From the NCBI GenBank assembly GCA_034190875.2, contig CM067349.1, positions 33,031,787 to 33,095,786 on the forward strand: 64,000 nucleotides of DNA. Reading direction: 5' to 3'. The notes under the pieces are model-generated. The model searched no databases. It was given only the letters and a program-made list of their open reading frames with translations, and was not told the DNA's origin. A program made the position numbers and the translations under genes. Every line of letters starts with the position of its first letter. Positions within the stretch are counted from its first letter, which is position 1. The stretch is from Urechis unicinctus. Its lineage: Eukaryota; Annelida; Polychaeta; Xenopneusta; Urechidae. Below are positions 35,660-48,705 of the stretch, piece by piece.

Positions 35660-35950
35660 TTGTAAAATGTCGGGTTCAGCACGTTTGGTGCAATCGAGGT
35701 AACCAGACAAGCTAATAATGCAAAGCCCCGTCAGGACAGCTGTTGACATAAAACTCTAGCGGATGCTCGAAGAATATGAGCATCGCCAGTGATGTTGAGA
35801 TGATGAATGGTTACGAATTTGGCGTTATACAGTTGTGAGAAAATCCTCTGGAAGTCACTCCGTTCAGCAATCATTACGCGCTATAATGACCATCGCTCTA
35901 GCAATGATAATATCTGTATGAAAAATATAAAACTACGTTGAGCACATCTG
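35660..35950 (-). pseudogene. Exon Y1 (third copy)
   Basis: It has acceptor TTATTTGTAG and donor A|GTAAGTAGG. The reading AERSDFQRIFSQLYNAKFVT matches the other copies, with a stop upstream (SL-stop-RVM), the same 10-base frame shift as the left arm, and a hydrophobic end GLCIISLSGYLDCTK. It is broken at several points. Confidence 0.5.
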
Positions 35951-38515
35951 CTACAAATAATGTCTGTTTCTTGGCATTTATAATATGGGATGTAGGATAA
36001 TTACTCATCTGTTTGCACTTGCGCGAAAAGTGGTGAATTTAGCAGGTGTTGAAGGCACTTGAAGCTCGGGCTGATGTCAGTTAGAGGGAGTCAACACCCC
36101 GCTTAAAGTCCGTTAGCATGGTTTATTCTCTCTTACCATTATAAATTAACAGTGTTCTTATAAAACAACAGCAAATGGCGCATCGTATTCTGTATTTAAG
36201 TTTTCATACTTGCATTTCAAAAGAGAAATCGATTGATAGCTGTAATGCATACAGTCCCCCATCATAGGTTAACGTAAAGGCTAAGGGTTTGATTTACTCT
36301 GCCAAGTAGCTAGCATCCTGGTTAATGTCAACCTAGGCACAACTCGGTATTCATCAGTTTGTACTCAGTCCAGATTGACGGAGTAATGAACGGGCAGCCA
36401 ATGGTGCAATTCGTTATTAGCTGACATAAACGGCAGCAAAGCATTTCCTGTCGGTCATCTGGTGGAAGGAATCGACCATCTGTGGTGTGAGTTTTGTCGG
36501 GATCTATGGACAGCCATTTCATTAAACAATACACAGCATTTTGTATATCAACAGATGCTGAAGAAGATCAGATTTGCTGTCTGTGGCAAATATTACAAAT
36601 ACAAGAAATGGGTTTTTTTGCAAGACCTAGGTATCCCTTCGAAAGTGTCTAAACGGTGCCATCTTGTAAATCAATAGTTATAAAAAGAGATTTTCCCGGT
36701 AGTGTGAACCTCCAACTCAGCAGTAAGACTATAAGATATGTGAAAAATCAGAAAGTGACGTCTTTCAGCTGAATTTACGTTCTGCCAAGAGAGGAAATTG
36801 CTTGCAGTTAACGACGGACGAATATAAGTGGAACTGCCTATATCACGGGTCCTGAGCTTGGCGTACGAGAAGTCAAACTGCTTTCGTTATTTGCCAAAAT
36901 ATTTATAACCAAGCAGCTGGTAAATGGACTCAAAGGGCGCCTGATCACTCTGTGACAAGTTTAAACATTCATTCTGTTGACCCATGCATACTGTGCGTGC
37001 TCGACGATGAATAAGCTAAAAGTCATTAGCAAGCTCTACACCGATTTAGCAACTCACGAAAAAGACCAAAGCACCTTGTATTTTTCAAACTCTTCAAAAA
37101 ATTAGTTGAGTGCACTTGTGTATCTCATCATCTGCTCTTCCATTACCGCTGTGGTCTTCAAGTGTTCTGGATGGCCCGTGTAAATTATATCTTTATTGTT
37201 TGGAATATATATAAAAATAACAACTATCCATCAAACTTTCACGTTATATGTTTCAATCTAGGAGCTCATTAACAGAGCCAGCATTTACCAAAGCCAATGG
37301 AGGGGCATGTCGATTTCAGTAAAACAATTTTGCAAGTGATGAGCATTTTGCCCCACCATTAAACCGACGGTTCTACCCAACTCGGAATGCTAATAGTAGG
37401 CAACCTACTTTAAATATGCCTAAAAAAATATAAGGCTTAGTCGTACCCAAGATACGTGCAATACAATTACAGAGTAAATTCGATCCAACCAGTTATTGAC
37501 AGGAACTAATTAAACAGCAGTTTGCAAGGAGACTATTTGGCAATCCATGGACCTTCGAAGTAGAGGGGTGCTTCTGGCGATGCCATCCAAGTAACAACTG
37601 AAATCGCCTTTCACATAGCATATTACAATGGTTTAGTTGTACGTTGGATATAGAATTCCTTCATGTGAATTTATCCGGTTTGATGAAACTGCAACGAATG
37701 CCTCTCGCTGTTGGATTCCACTCAAGTTAATATTCTTACTTTAATAGAAGCACAGCTTTAGTATTAAAGAAGGCTGAGCATTCAACTCAAATCTACACTC
37801 GCGCCCTCTGTATAGGCGTGACATGCATACATCTACTAAAATACCCCTACTAACTGTTGATTACAAATGAAGAACATTACTTTGTGACTCAGTTGCATTT
37901 ATCATTCTAGTGGGAAGCATGGAAACTTAATGAGCCTTACAAAAACCAGCTAGCAACCTATGGTTGTACGAAAATACGACATGATGCTATGGGTGGAATC
38001 AAAATAATAAAAAGGCGCAATTGCAGCGTTGGTGTCTAGTTCTTACCAAGCCTTACGCATGTGAGTTTTTTGCTCGAATAATGCGAAACATGAGAAATTA
38101 AAATGAACCAGACCAAGCTTGCGCGCTAATAAAAGCCAGTGTGGGCAGAAGAGTCATGCACACCACCCAGCGAACGTACCCTAGTATGCGCCTGGGTAGA
38201 GTGGTGCAAAGTGACTGAAGTAGCGCTGTGGGTATAAAACTAATCCTTGTTGACTTAAGTAAATTTGTATCAATTAACTTTTGGTATGATAAAACAAGCA
38301 ATAAGGTAGTAGCATGTCCACAGGCCCACTCTGGCATTCCAGTCAACCTTAAAAAGGCTTCAGTTTTAAAATAAATGTCAGTCTACCATTATTGACAATA
38401 TTATGGAACCAAATGGAGTGAATAAACCAATAATATTCCACTATGAACGTGTAATTATGCGTCAAGCTTTATTTGCGTTATTTCATGTGAATTCGGTAGC
38501 CAATGTGGGTATGTT

Positions 38516-38728
38516 TTATAACTTAGGTTTAGGTTGGGGAGTTGCTTCTAAAGCAGCCTTCATGTCCATGAGCGACGCCTGGATGGCCTCGTAGAACCTG
38601 GCCGTGCTTGTTTCTTTGTCGGCGGTCCAACATGATATGAAGAAAGACACTCTGAGAGGAGTCAATATGACTTGGTTCTTGTCCACACTTCTAGTGCATT
38701 CGCCCGAATGGTTGCGGCCCTGTTCTTA
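38516..38728 (-). CDS. C-terminal coding-like segment, unknown protein
   Basis: The minus strand has an open frame ending in TAA that encodes VILTPLRVSFFISCWTADKE, then TSTARFYEAIQASLMDMKAA and LEATPQPKPKL. The amphipathic helix-like end and the composition look like real protein. Immediately upstream another frame reads NRAATIRANALEVWTRTKSY, so a frameshift or splice near 38665 may separate two parts of one protein. It lies outside the duplicated blocks. A transposon-derived gene and a host gene exon are both possible. Confidence 0.35.
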
Positions 38729-38881
38729 TCGGGGTTATAGTTTTTAAAAAAACATTTTGACTCGCAACGAGAGACAAAACAGGGCAAAAATAACTTTCTT
38801 TGATCTCGGCCTACTTGGCACCGTTTGTATATTCCGCAATCTAGAGCAGCAATCAACACTACCAGCTCTCATGGTCGGCTC

Positions 38882-39118
38882 TTACCACTGCTTACTACCC
38901 GACTGTCGGCTATTACCTTTCCACGCTGTTCTACAAGCTGTCACTCGACCATCGACATGTGTTCTGGAGTGAACTACAGCATCGTAGTATCCTAGGGGAT
39001 GAAGTTGTGTTTTGACCTGGGTGTCTGAGGTTAAATACATCTTATGAGGGGTTAAATACACACCTGGTTCTACTTGTATGGATGAAGGTGTGGCAACCAG
39101 GTGCGGAGGACGCACGTA
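38882..39118 (-). CDS. Coding-like segment upstream of the previous one
   Basis: The minus-strand frame is open for 77 codons and reads RPPHLVATPSSIQVEPGVYL, TPHKMYLTSDTQVKTQLHPL, GYYDAVVHSRTHVDGRVTAC and so on to a TAA. There is no ATG at its start, so it would be an internal or terminal exon. It lies 150 bases upstream of the segment at 38516-38860 on the same strand and may belong to the same decayed gene. The family is unknown. Confidence 0.3.
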   Translation of the reverse strand, partial: YVRPPHLVATPSSIQVEPGVYLTPHKMYLTSDTQVKTQLHPLGYYDAVVHSRTHVDGRVTACRTAWKGNSRQSGSKQW

Positions 39119-39590
39119 GGTACGCGTACACGTCAGCTAAATGGGAGATAGGGATATCCACATGTCTGTTAATGACCAGGCTATTGTTGTAGCGGTAGGT
39201 TGTCCCTTACACGAGCACTAATGTCCTAAACAGGACACTCAAGACAGATGTACGAGTGATTCATATTGAATGCATGTTTACAAAGCGATAGCAGCGAGTC
39301 GTGATAAATTTGCATCCGAAGTGATTTAGATGAGTTCGTTTCTATCGATTAATTCATCAGGGCGAGAAATACAACGGTCAAATTGATACTTCAGAAATCC
39401 TTCACGAAAGCAATGAGAACGCTAGGAGGTAATGCTAAAAGAAATAATGGCTATACAAATTAAAATCATACTCAATAACTCCAAGTGAAAAAATATCATC
39501 ACCATCACCATTGTAATCATTTTCACTATAACTTCACAATACTTTATTCAGCTTTACATCATCGCTTCTTAGTGATGATAGCGATATGAT

Positions 39591-39593
39591 GAA

Positions 39594-39648
<55 letters not shown>
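39591..39648. repeat. (GAT)n trinucleotide repeat
   Basis: This is a run of about 18 pure GAT units preceded by GAA, in single-copy sequence. It has no duplicate in the window. Confidence 0.95.
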
Positions 39649-40371
39649 GTGTTGATATATATTCACCAATTATTTATTGCACACTCTCTATTCAAAAGCC
39701 ATGTTATATTTTTTAAATATCTATTTCTTCAGTATTCATTGTGTGTGAATAAGCTGTGACGAAGCTTCACGACATAGGCCGGCGCTCCCTGCTCACCAAC
39801 AGTTGATCTACTGATATCATCATGTCAGGTTTAGTGAGCATTCCGTATTTAAGCTCTGGACTAGACGGCTTGTTGGTCGGCTGTGCACAATCCAAGCGTA
39901 CCAAGCATTGATGCATGACGTCATCATCCAGCAAAAGTGCGCATGCTCTAGTTGGCCTGCTATAAACACCATGACGTATATGGTCCCGCTTCGTGGACTG
40001 ATATTTGGTTTTCCCATATTGAACAATTAATCACTCATGTATGTTTCTGTTCAATCTCTCGTGAACTTAAATGACGTCTTTGCTAATATGCATGCAATAT
40101 TACGGAATCATGCCATTTCAGCCACGAGAAGTGTTCTCATGCGTAATTCATATGCCAGAATAATTTGAAAGGCCTTGATGCTGTGTGCATACATACCATC
40201 AAACGCTCCCCCTTTATCGACGCACAAATGTAATGCATTAATGAATTATCACTAGTAGTCTAACACGGTCTCGATATCATTATTGACGACTTGCAATAGT
40301 AAGATTAGGGTATAAAATACGTGTACGAGGTACTGAATTGAAACATTGTTTCAGACTTTTTTCTTCCCCTC

Positions 40372-40535
40372 ATCCCCACTCCCGGGGAAATCGCATGATG
40401 TTGTTACAGCTCTGGTGCATTGGCAGGACACAGGATGGACGTGTCGGGCCTGTAGGAGAAGGTTGCCAAGGTGGCATACGACCCGTCATGTGCTCCGTTA
40501 CATGGTGGATTGAGGGCTTCGTGTTTTGGTAATGG
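40372..40535 (-). other. GC-richer coding-like island
   Basis: On the minus strand one frame reads PSIHHVTEHMTGRMPPWQPS, then PTGPTRPSCVLPMHQSCNNI and MRFPREW before a stop. On the plus strand a different frame reads WTCRACRRRLPRWHTTRHVL. Base composition stands out from the AT-rich surroundings, but neither strand has clear splice sites or a known domain. Confidence 0.15.
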
Positions 40536-41018
40536 CTCAATATCTATTTATACAATGTCACTGTAAATATAATACGCGATTTATCATGCGAAACGTCAGA
40601 ATTAAGACGAAACATGCTGATCAGAGACAACCCTGAGGCCTCGTTATTGCTTGGCTCAGGAATGTATTTCATCCCAGTCATAGTGGTAATGATATTAAAC
40701 GCCTTAAATAGTAACAACTTCATTCACAGAAATATCGCCGATGTGATGAATCAAGCAAAAATGACCACCAGCACACTGTTCCGGGCCTCTTTTTCAACAT
40801 TATTACTTCATCAATGATATCGTGCAGAACGGAGTGGGTGTTCAGCTCTTCAGATTGTTATGGTTTGCTTTCGCTGGATTCTGATTTCCGTCATAAATAA
40901 ATACGCTGTGCATATATACTTCTATCAGAAAACAGCTGTACCTCACCTGGCAGTTAAGCATGTCTGAACTAAACTACTTTTCAAATGCTATTTCAGGGTT
41001 ATATGTGTATCATATATC

Positions 41019-41345
<327 letters not shown>

Positions 41346-41409
41346 TATGCGCGTGTGTGTGTGCATGTGTGGTTGTGCGTGTGTGTAAATGCGTTTTGGT
41401 ATATATTGT

Positions 41410-43551
41410 GCGCATTATGCGTATTATTTCACGTAGCACCCCTAATATACGGTGGAACTTCGCAAATTGATTCATGATAACTACTCGGAAAATAACTTAT
41501 TAGGTTATTGCGATGTGGTGTAACTTGTCCACCCTCTAGGAGGAAATGGCCCACGATGCTTCACTGAACACGGTCATGCCCTTGAATAAATTCGCTTTTG
41601 GACACTTGTGGTGAATATACGTAACTACTTTCAAATTTATACAATGTGTTTTTATGCAAAGCTTTATGGGGAAAGGACAATCTGCCGCTCGTATCGTGAC
41701 ATTAGAGTTCGTCAGCGCAAGCAGTTCTAATCAATTAACCTAGCATATCGGCGATTGGATTCCGGACAGGGTATCCGAGCGTCGATTATTCAGTTCATGA
41801 GACAAAGTGATTAATCAACATACGCTCCCCACCCCAGCCGCCGTTAGCATGGTGAAGGGAGTCACATCGACCGCGGCTGCATTGGCTGAGGCGTAACGGC
41901 CGGCACTAGAGCAATAAAACTGCCAGTTTACCGTGCTAGGTATACACCGGTCTCTGCATCGATATGCGGGCTGCTATTAAGTTAATGTAGAACTGCCTAG
42001 CCGTGTACATTATGCTCTGTAAATAATGCGCAGTGTCTGGGAGGATATTAGTCAAGTCTTAATTGTTAAACTCCATGCGATAGAAGAGAAATGGAGCGCG
42101 AAATCCAGAGGGAGAGTACAAGCGAGAGAGAATTAGCAAGTGTAGGCTGATGAGACAGGTGGAGAAAGATAACGGAGAGTCATAGGGGAAGAACATGAGT
42201 AGAGAGAACAGTCACATGAACAGTCACGTATGACTGTTGCATGCGGTAATCGTTATTATGCTTGAACAATAGCCATGTGGCCGTTCAGAAAGTGTATCGA
42301 TGCAGGGATCATGACAATTAATGCAAAGCTCTGACTAGATTATCTGTTGGCTGAGAAAATTTACTCACTATGAAGCAGAGAATGGCATCCTAATAATAAA
42401 TAATGATAAAAATAGGTAACTTAACTCTTTATCAGCCGTAACTAGGAATACGTCTTTCTCGGTTGTAGTGGTATTTTATATCCAAGTGGTATACTCATTG
42501 AGGCACGAACCAAAATGTTATACTGGCTGAAATATATCCGACAAAACAAACAGTAAGATTGGTGTATATGCATCCGACATAATGCTACACAGTAAGCTTG
42601 GTGTAGCAAAATATCTACCGTTAGATTAGGGAACTGCAAAGATTACGAACAGATGTTTGCTTGTAGCTGAGTGATTTGCTATATGCATAGAAACGTCTAT
42701 GTGAACTAAGGGTCTAGCGGTAAACACAGCATGTCAATCAACACTGATCGTGTTGCGAAGCACGAAGCGACGTCAAAATAGACACACGATGTTTGTGTTT
42801 TCAAGTTGCTACAATGCTTTCGTTGCAAGTCTGGTGTTGGGAGCCTTCAAATTGACAATTCACCGACATAACGATCTGGTAACAATATCTTCAAATTTTT
42901 AGAAATCTATCCTGAAAACAAGAATCTGTCCAACCATTTTGCTACCTGTCATGACAAATGGTGTGTTAAATGTGCAATGAAAGATTTTAAAATCCATCAA
43001 ATTAAAGTTTAAATAATCAGTACGATGAATAGATAACCGAGTGGCTAACTAAACTCGAAGTTAAGGTTATTGATTTGAATAATTGTCAAAGTCTACTTCC
43101 TGTGTAACAAGATTGACACAGCATTCAGGAATAAAACGCATATACTTTATTGCAGTGAATTTACAATTGCGTAATATTATTGTTTCCTGTCTGATTTATG
43201 GGACTTAATTTGCATTATTCAGCCATCTTTGTGTGTAGCATCATGCACGCGTCTAAGATACAAACAACGCCATATAACCAATGTCGTCTAGCGCGGGATG
43301 TCTCATAATTGCTATTCCTCGGTCGATATGAGAGGCTGTTAATTTATTCAATCAGTATTGCAATCGATGCATTTTGAAAACAAATCTTTTGTAGAAAGGA
43401 AAACACATATCAACAGGGTGTGGCGAATTCATGGCAGATGAGTAATACGTACGAGATTTGATTGGTCTTACGAGAATTGTTGCCAAGGGTTGATCCTGAG
43501 ACAACTGGGGCAGTCTAGTTCCCTCTATGTACGCCGTGCTGCCTGCTACAT
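41410..43551. repeat. Segmental duplication block A, copy 3
   Basis: This segment is related to 1000-2390 and 31850-32345. It runs without a break into the frameshifted receptor, in the same arrangement as copy 1. No gene of its own is recognised. Confidence 0.7.
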
Positions 43552-44524
43552 TTAGTTGTTTATGTCGCCAGTCTTTCTGCAAGTGTGCAATAGTTTGATG
43601 TATCCATTTCTTAATTCCCGATTTTGCCAGGCATAGACAACTGGATTGACAGCCAAGTTAATATATCCAAAGGCTGCAATGAAAGGAGCAATTTGCTGTG
43701 TAAGAGGGTCGTTGTGCTTGAAAAAGAGGGCTTCTAGTGCCTGCATAATGACAAAGGGTCCCCATCCCAGCATGTAAATGATGATGATCAAGACAATCAT
43801 CAACACTCCTCTTGCTTTTGCTTTGTTCCGCCGATCTCCGTCCATGTTTACTCGTGCTACATCTGGGATGACATCTCTCCTTGCTTTGGCGATCTGTATT
43901 ATTTCTCGATAGAATGCTGTCAATAGAATGCTGACCACCAGAAAGCCAAGGGCGGTACACGCGAAGGTGTAATGGTGATTGATCCAAAAGCCGTCATTAG
44001 AACATCCGTTGGACAGAGGTGGAAAAACTGCTAAGTAGGCAAACTGAGAGGCGCTGATGGTTACCGAAACAGCCCAGATACAACAAGAAGCTTCCTTGGA
44101 TTCTCTTACTAGTGACCGTCATGGGATAATGTAATGGCATTTTGATATACATGTATCTCTCCAAGCCAACGAGAAGAATGTGCAGGAAAGACGTCAAATA
44201 TGAAATGCACAACAAGAAATATATTGTCGTGATAACAACCTGAATGCACATCGAGTGGAAGCCAGTGGTTTCACCAGTTTCTGTATAAGTTATGCCAAGA
44301 AGCAAGGTTATTATGAAGAGAACAGCAGAGATGAGGTCAGATACAGATAAGCTTCTTATCGCTATGTTGCTCGGTGTATGCAGATTGTGATACTTACTTA
44401 TCACTACAATCGTCAGTATGTTTCCCACGATAGATGTCAGTAAAATAATCACACTTACTCCACTGAAGACATGTCGGAAATTAGTAGGTAGCTGGATTGC
44501 ACCGTAGGACGTTGAATTGGACAT
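43552..44524 (-). pseudogene. Class A GPCR, complete except for one frameshift
   Basis: This paralogue of the intact receptor begins at ATG 44524 (MSNSTSYGAIQL, with an NST glycosylation sequon) and ends at TAA 43552. All seven helices are present: TM1 with GN, TM2 with LSVSD, Cys before TM3, ERY, loop 2 Cys, TM6 with GWGP, TM7 with NPVVY and a basic tail. The only lesion seen is one extra A in the TM4 entry (AAGGAAGCTTC instead of AAGGAGCTTC, 44089-44097). After it the frame shifts and soon stops. Beyond that point the original frame is open to the end. Length without the extra base would be 323 residues, as expected. Central parts match the intact gene very closely, while the N-terminus, the TM2/loop 1 region and TM7/tail differ. 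It may be a recent pseudogene, a polymorphic null allele or a sequence error. Confidence 0.9.
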
Positions 44525-44799
44525 CTTTCAAGCAAATGCATCCGAATCTCAGAGTGAGCTATAGAATTTATTCTACCTAATTATAATACATCTCACCATG
44601 GTTACTGATGTTTATGTGCTTTGCAGCCTCAGTTAAGATGGCTACATCATTTGTGCAGTCCATTAACTGGGTAGTTGCATTTGTGTGCGGATTCGCGTTA
44701 CTGTCACAAAACAGTCATAAATCATCAAAGAGTGTCACCTTCAGGCGACGATATTTTGACACATGATAGCACAATTATGCATATCACACATTATAGCAT

Positions 44800-45065
44800 A
44801 TTTAAACTAGTCGAGAGGCACACAGATATATCGTATATCGCTGCTTGTATAGCTTCATCACTTGGGAGCTGGAATCAGAACTCACTCACGTTGATGGTAG
44901 CCGATATGACTTGCTAACTTAACAGCCATGTGCTGGCCATGTATCATCATGCTTGACAAACAATTGAATGGGGCTAGGAAGACTTTAGTCCCCAAGCTTA
45001 TTGTGCTCTTTATTATATCATTTATCGCCCAAGCAATCGCAACACTATTATTGTAAACTAAGGTA
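44800..45065. repeat. Receptor upstream flank, duplicate of 3190-3485
   Basis: This is the counterpart of the flank upstream of the decayed receptor. It shows that the duplicated unit extended at least 500 bases 5' of the receptor start. Confidence 0.7.
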
Positions 45066-45696
45066 ATCTTTGACACATGCTTGACACGGTCTGATGTTAC
45101 GCCCCAATTAACTGTTACAATCAAGAATATTTATCGAAGGTATTAAATGGTTGGCACTTTAATTACGTCATAAATAATTGCCGTCATTCACATTAATCCA
45201 CTTAGATATTGCAAGCGTTGTGTTTATTGCAAGTGTCACATTCGGTTTGGTGCTGTAAGAGGTATAAAGCTACGTCATCTGCATCGATCTCTACAAATCA
45301 CTGCTTACCTTCCCAAATCGCCTTGTATTAGCTGAACGTATTACACAAGGTGTCTGTGTAAGGTCATCCGCTGTTGATGCTGCTCGGCACGCCATGACCC
45401 GCGCACTGGAACCAGCCAGGTGCGATGCTAATTTACGCTGTTATGATAACCGCTGTGTAAGGGGCGGCACAAGCTGGGAGACGATATGTCACGTACTCCA
45501 CCTGATATCGGTCCAATCTCGTCATCAATAGTTCCCTACCCAGGTTGACCTTGTATCAGCTGGTTATTGTTCAAACTTTACGTACTCACTGATAATTAAA
45601 CAAGATGTTATTGGACTAACACGAACATATAATGCTCAATAATTTATTTCCTGGTACCATCATTTAATGCAATTCCCGAAAGTTCCCTGACTGCTC

Positions 45697-45909
45697 ATGG
45701 ATGTAACAGTAACTTCTCCTCGCCTCGTGCCTCAATTGCTAAAAATATTACGTGCCAATACAGAAATAGCACACAATGTTTTAGCTCTCGTGCGAGATCG
45801 CCATCAGAGCTTTACGACGGCTATAAAGCTGCTCTCACAAACAAGCATAGAACATTCAAGTGGTTACATAATGGATCAATCCAAGATAATGTGTTTTTGT
45901 GACGCATAA
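45697..45909 (+). CDS. Coding-like segment, alpha-helical, unknown
   Basis: This 70-codon ATG-to-stop frame encodes MDVTVTSPRLVPQLLKILRA, NTEIAHNVLALVRDRHQSFT and TAIKLLSQTSIEHSSGY before a Cys-containing end. The repeated hydrophobic spacing suggests helices. The duplicate at 9508-9612 keeps the same frame over VPQLL...ANTE...RDRHQS but has stops, so if it was ever coding only this copy remains open. No family is recognised. Confidence 0.3.
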   Translation: MDVTVTSPRLVPQLLKILRANTEIAHNVLALVRDRHQSFTTAIKLLSQTSIEHSSGYIMDQSKIMCFCDA

Positions 45910-46319
45910 GCCTTATCGATCTCAGTAATGGAAGGAGCAGCACCATTACAGCAAAGAGCGTTACACGTCTTCTTTTCCAAAATTGTTGGTTAAATCACCA
46001 TATGGAGCCATTATTCTCCAATAGTAATTAGAATATAGATCAAACCACAAAAACATAATGAATCAGCGATGTCCCTATGGTTTGTGCCAGGTTGACGGCG
46101 GTTCTTAAGGAGCTCTGTGCAAGTATCACACAAACCACACAGTTGTAATCCATTCAATTCCATGTTGGTTCGTTGACGATGATTGTAATAATTGATTACC
46201 TTGAAACCACTTTTATTCATATGACATCGTGCGAGGAGTGTACAACATGGTGGTTGTATCAACGGTTCCAGCCTCCCCAGCGCTCCTGCAAATGGAGTAG
46301 CGCTGTGTTGTACTTCGAG

Positions 46320-46500
46320 GTAGAAATGCTGGACAGGTGAGCTGGGCTGACAAGTAAGCTTATATAAAACCACATCTGCCAAACGTAGGTCTAGCCGGAA
46401 GTAATAAAGTATGGAGGTGATCGGGCGACCTACCTAGGTAATGTGGCGTATTGGCAGGTAGACGCTGTGTACTTATGATATACATGTCTATATGCTCATT
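46320..46500. repeat. Block D fragment inside block B copy 2
   Basis: This short segment matches 55000-55150 and 61395-61530, including the run around 'ctaatgtggcgtattgg'. It may be the third, truncated copy of block D or a dispersed repeat at the start of that block. Confidence 0.7.
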
Positions 46501-47030
46501 TGTTGTCAGCTATGTTGGTTCAGGGTAGCACTAAGAAGTTGTTCTGAGCGGATTTAGTTGATTGAAGGCCAGATAAATCATTAAATGATTCCCTTTGCGG
46601 AACATCAAAACAACATAAACATAGATGATTCATATCGATGCTACCAGTTAAGAAGCATTGAAGAATGTGGCCTTAAATTCAAGAGGTACAGGATATATGA
46701 ATGTCATACAAATATCATTACGGTGGATGAGCCGAGTCCGACAATAGTGTCACATATAAAGGTCGTTAAATGTTGAAGTGTATATTTAATTCCCAGTTCC
46801 ATTACATCAAAGCGCTTATAACTACCCTTATAGGCTTCATTCTTATTGACTGCAGCAGTGAGTATTTCTTGCATGCCCACAGATATGTTGCGCTACAATA
46901 TCGTCAACAGAATAATACGCGACTGCTGTTCTATGTTGAAGCAAAGGAAATATCTTACTGGTCGAGGAGCGCCTCCTAGTTTCAATGTGGTTATAAGACA
47001 ATGATTGTTCGCATATATTGTCAAATGAGC

Positions 47031-47260
47031 GCCATCCTAGTGTAGCTTTACGCTCTTCATTGCCATCCTAGTGTAGCTTTAAGCTCTTTGATGCCAGCCT
47101 AGTGTAGCTTTAAATTCTTTGATGCCACCCTAGTGTAGCTTTAAGCTCTTTGATGCCATCCTAGTGTAGCTTTAAGCTCTTTGATGGCATCCTAGTGTAG
47201 CTTCAAGCTCTTTGATGACATTCTAGTGTTGCTTTAAGCTCTTTGATGTCATCCTAGTGT
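47031..47260. repeat. 31-base minisatellite, about 7.5 units
   Basis: The unit consists of 'gccatcctagtgtagcttta' followed by 'agctctttgat'. Units differ by one to four substitutions and the array is direct. It is absent from block B copy 1. Confidence 0.95.
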
Positions 47261-47758
47261 CTAATGAAGTGGATGCAGAGAACTAAGTTACGTCAGTAAA
47301 AAAACATCGAACTGTAATAAATATAATTGCAACCACCAAGTCAGACAACCATGATCGACTCAGCTGCAGAATCAAGTGACCAGGAAGTAGTCTTTCTGGG
47401 GCAGCAAGATTCGCCAAGGGACGTTGTCGTTTACACAGCCTTGAACGTGTACTGCAAATTCAGGTGCTGTAGTTATTGGAAGGCTACGTGATGAGATTTG
47501 CAAATATTGCAGATCCAGGTGTTGATGTGCGACTAGACTGTTAATTGGTACAAATAGCATTGGCGTTTCTTCGACAAGTAAATATGTTTATGCCTTCTGT
47601 AGTTGAAGAGAGAGAGAGGGTAATAAGTGGATAGTCGGGGAGCGAGGATGACAAACTGCGTCCTGTTATTGGATCACCTTGATATTATAACAAGGCCTAA
47701 CTGCCCAAATCCACACCAATAAGTGCGTACAAAAACATTCACCCTCACTCGCAGCATA

Positions 47759-47855
47759 GCTCACCTGGCTAATCTGATCAGCAAATCTCGCCTTGCTCAC
47801 CTGATCAGCATAGCTCACCTGGCTCTGATTTAGTCTACCAGCTGCCAAGGTGAGA
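47759..47855. promoter_or_regulatory. Conserved CACCTG/CAGGTG inverted pair (expanded)
   Basis: CTCACCTGGCT at 47760-47770 and again at 47815-47824, with an intermediate CTCACCTGATC, faces CCAAGGTGAG at 47844-47853 and is followed by TCGTTACAG. Related hairpins occur in block D at 57068-57107 and 63847-63887. CACCTG/CAGGTG is the E-box core used by bHLH and Snail/ZEB factors; that role here is inference. Confidence 0.35.
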
Positions 47856-48705
47856 AGTCGTTACAGAAACTAGAGGCAATACACGCCACTGTGTGAGGAA
47901 TATATTTGTGGTGTTACCTTGACTCGCTGATTTAACACAGACATCCAACCATTCAAGTGAACGATTACATATTAGTGAAGCCTTTAAACGGCCATTAACC
48001 TATCAACATAACTACTGTATACACTCTCAGTCAGGAGCTTGTTGAAGTAGACTAGAGCAGACGGTTTCCGGTACATCATTCCGACTTACACCAAAATATA
48101 TTTGTTTTTTTTTCTCCTGAGACTCGTCCTGAGATTAACTTTGAAATTAACCATATGCAAGATAGGTCCGCTTCGCCAATAAGCAAACCATTCGCTATAC
48201 TAGATGTCGACGCATATCAGTCTGATTTAGTTACGCTCGAAGTTTGCAACACATTTAGGTTCAAAAACATTCAAAACGATCTGTTGGTTCTGAATGCCTG
48301 AATATTCAGTAGTTATCAGTCGCTGTCATTTGTTCGCTGCCGATGGTCTGCCCTGAATAATATCCCTAAAAACAATTGAGGTACAAATTTCATTCCGTTA
48401 CCAAATGACAACTTATGTGAAGGAAAGACCCGACTTCGTAGTCGATCAAAAGAGTCTTGCTGGGTTGCATAAATATGGGTGTTTCATCAACGCGAAAGTT
48501 TGATCAATCACAGATTAATTACGTAATCCATTCCTGATTTACAACTTAAACATAATTTAGACGAAGAAAAAACAACAAGCTTTATTGATATGTTTGCATA
48601 CTTGGGTTTTTACTGAGTCATTTTAATGTCGCTTTGAATGATATTTCGTAATCTTATGCATAGAGTTTTTAGATATAAGTATTAGATAGCTGGCCACCTC
48701 AATAG

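Larger units (their letters stand above)
33140..38300 (+). repeat. Block C, third copy (direct)
   Basis: Homology to 23300-29090 runs in the same order, with internal differences: a deletion equivalent to 13880-14430 of the left arm, retention of the roughly 100-base segment at 37645-37755 that the right arm lacks, and a tandem duplication of the Y2 region. This copy shows which lesions in the two palindrome arms are new. Confidence 0.75.

Noticed and set aside
46011..46382. A 123-codon minus-strand open frame
   Set aside because: It spans the edge of a block D fragment and other sequence, the matching region in block D copies is not open, and the peptide has no recognisable domain.
47031..47260. 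Possible CRISPR-like array of about 31-base repeats
   Set aside because: The units are contiguous with no unique spacers and the context is animal nuclear DNA; it is a minisatellite.
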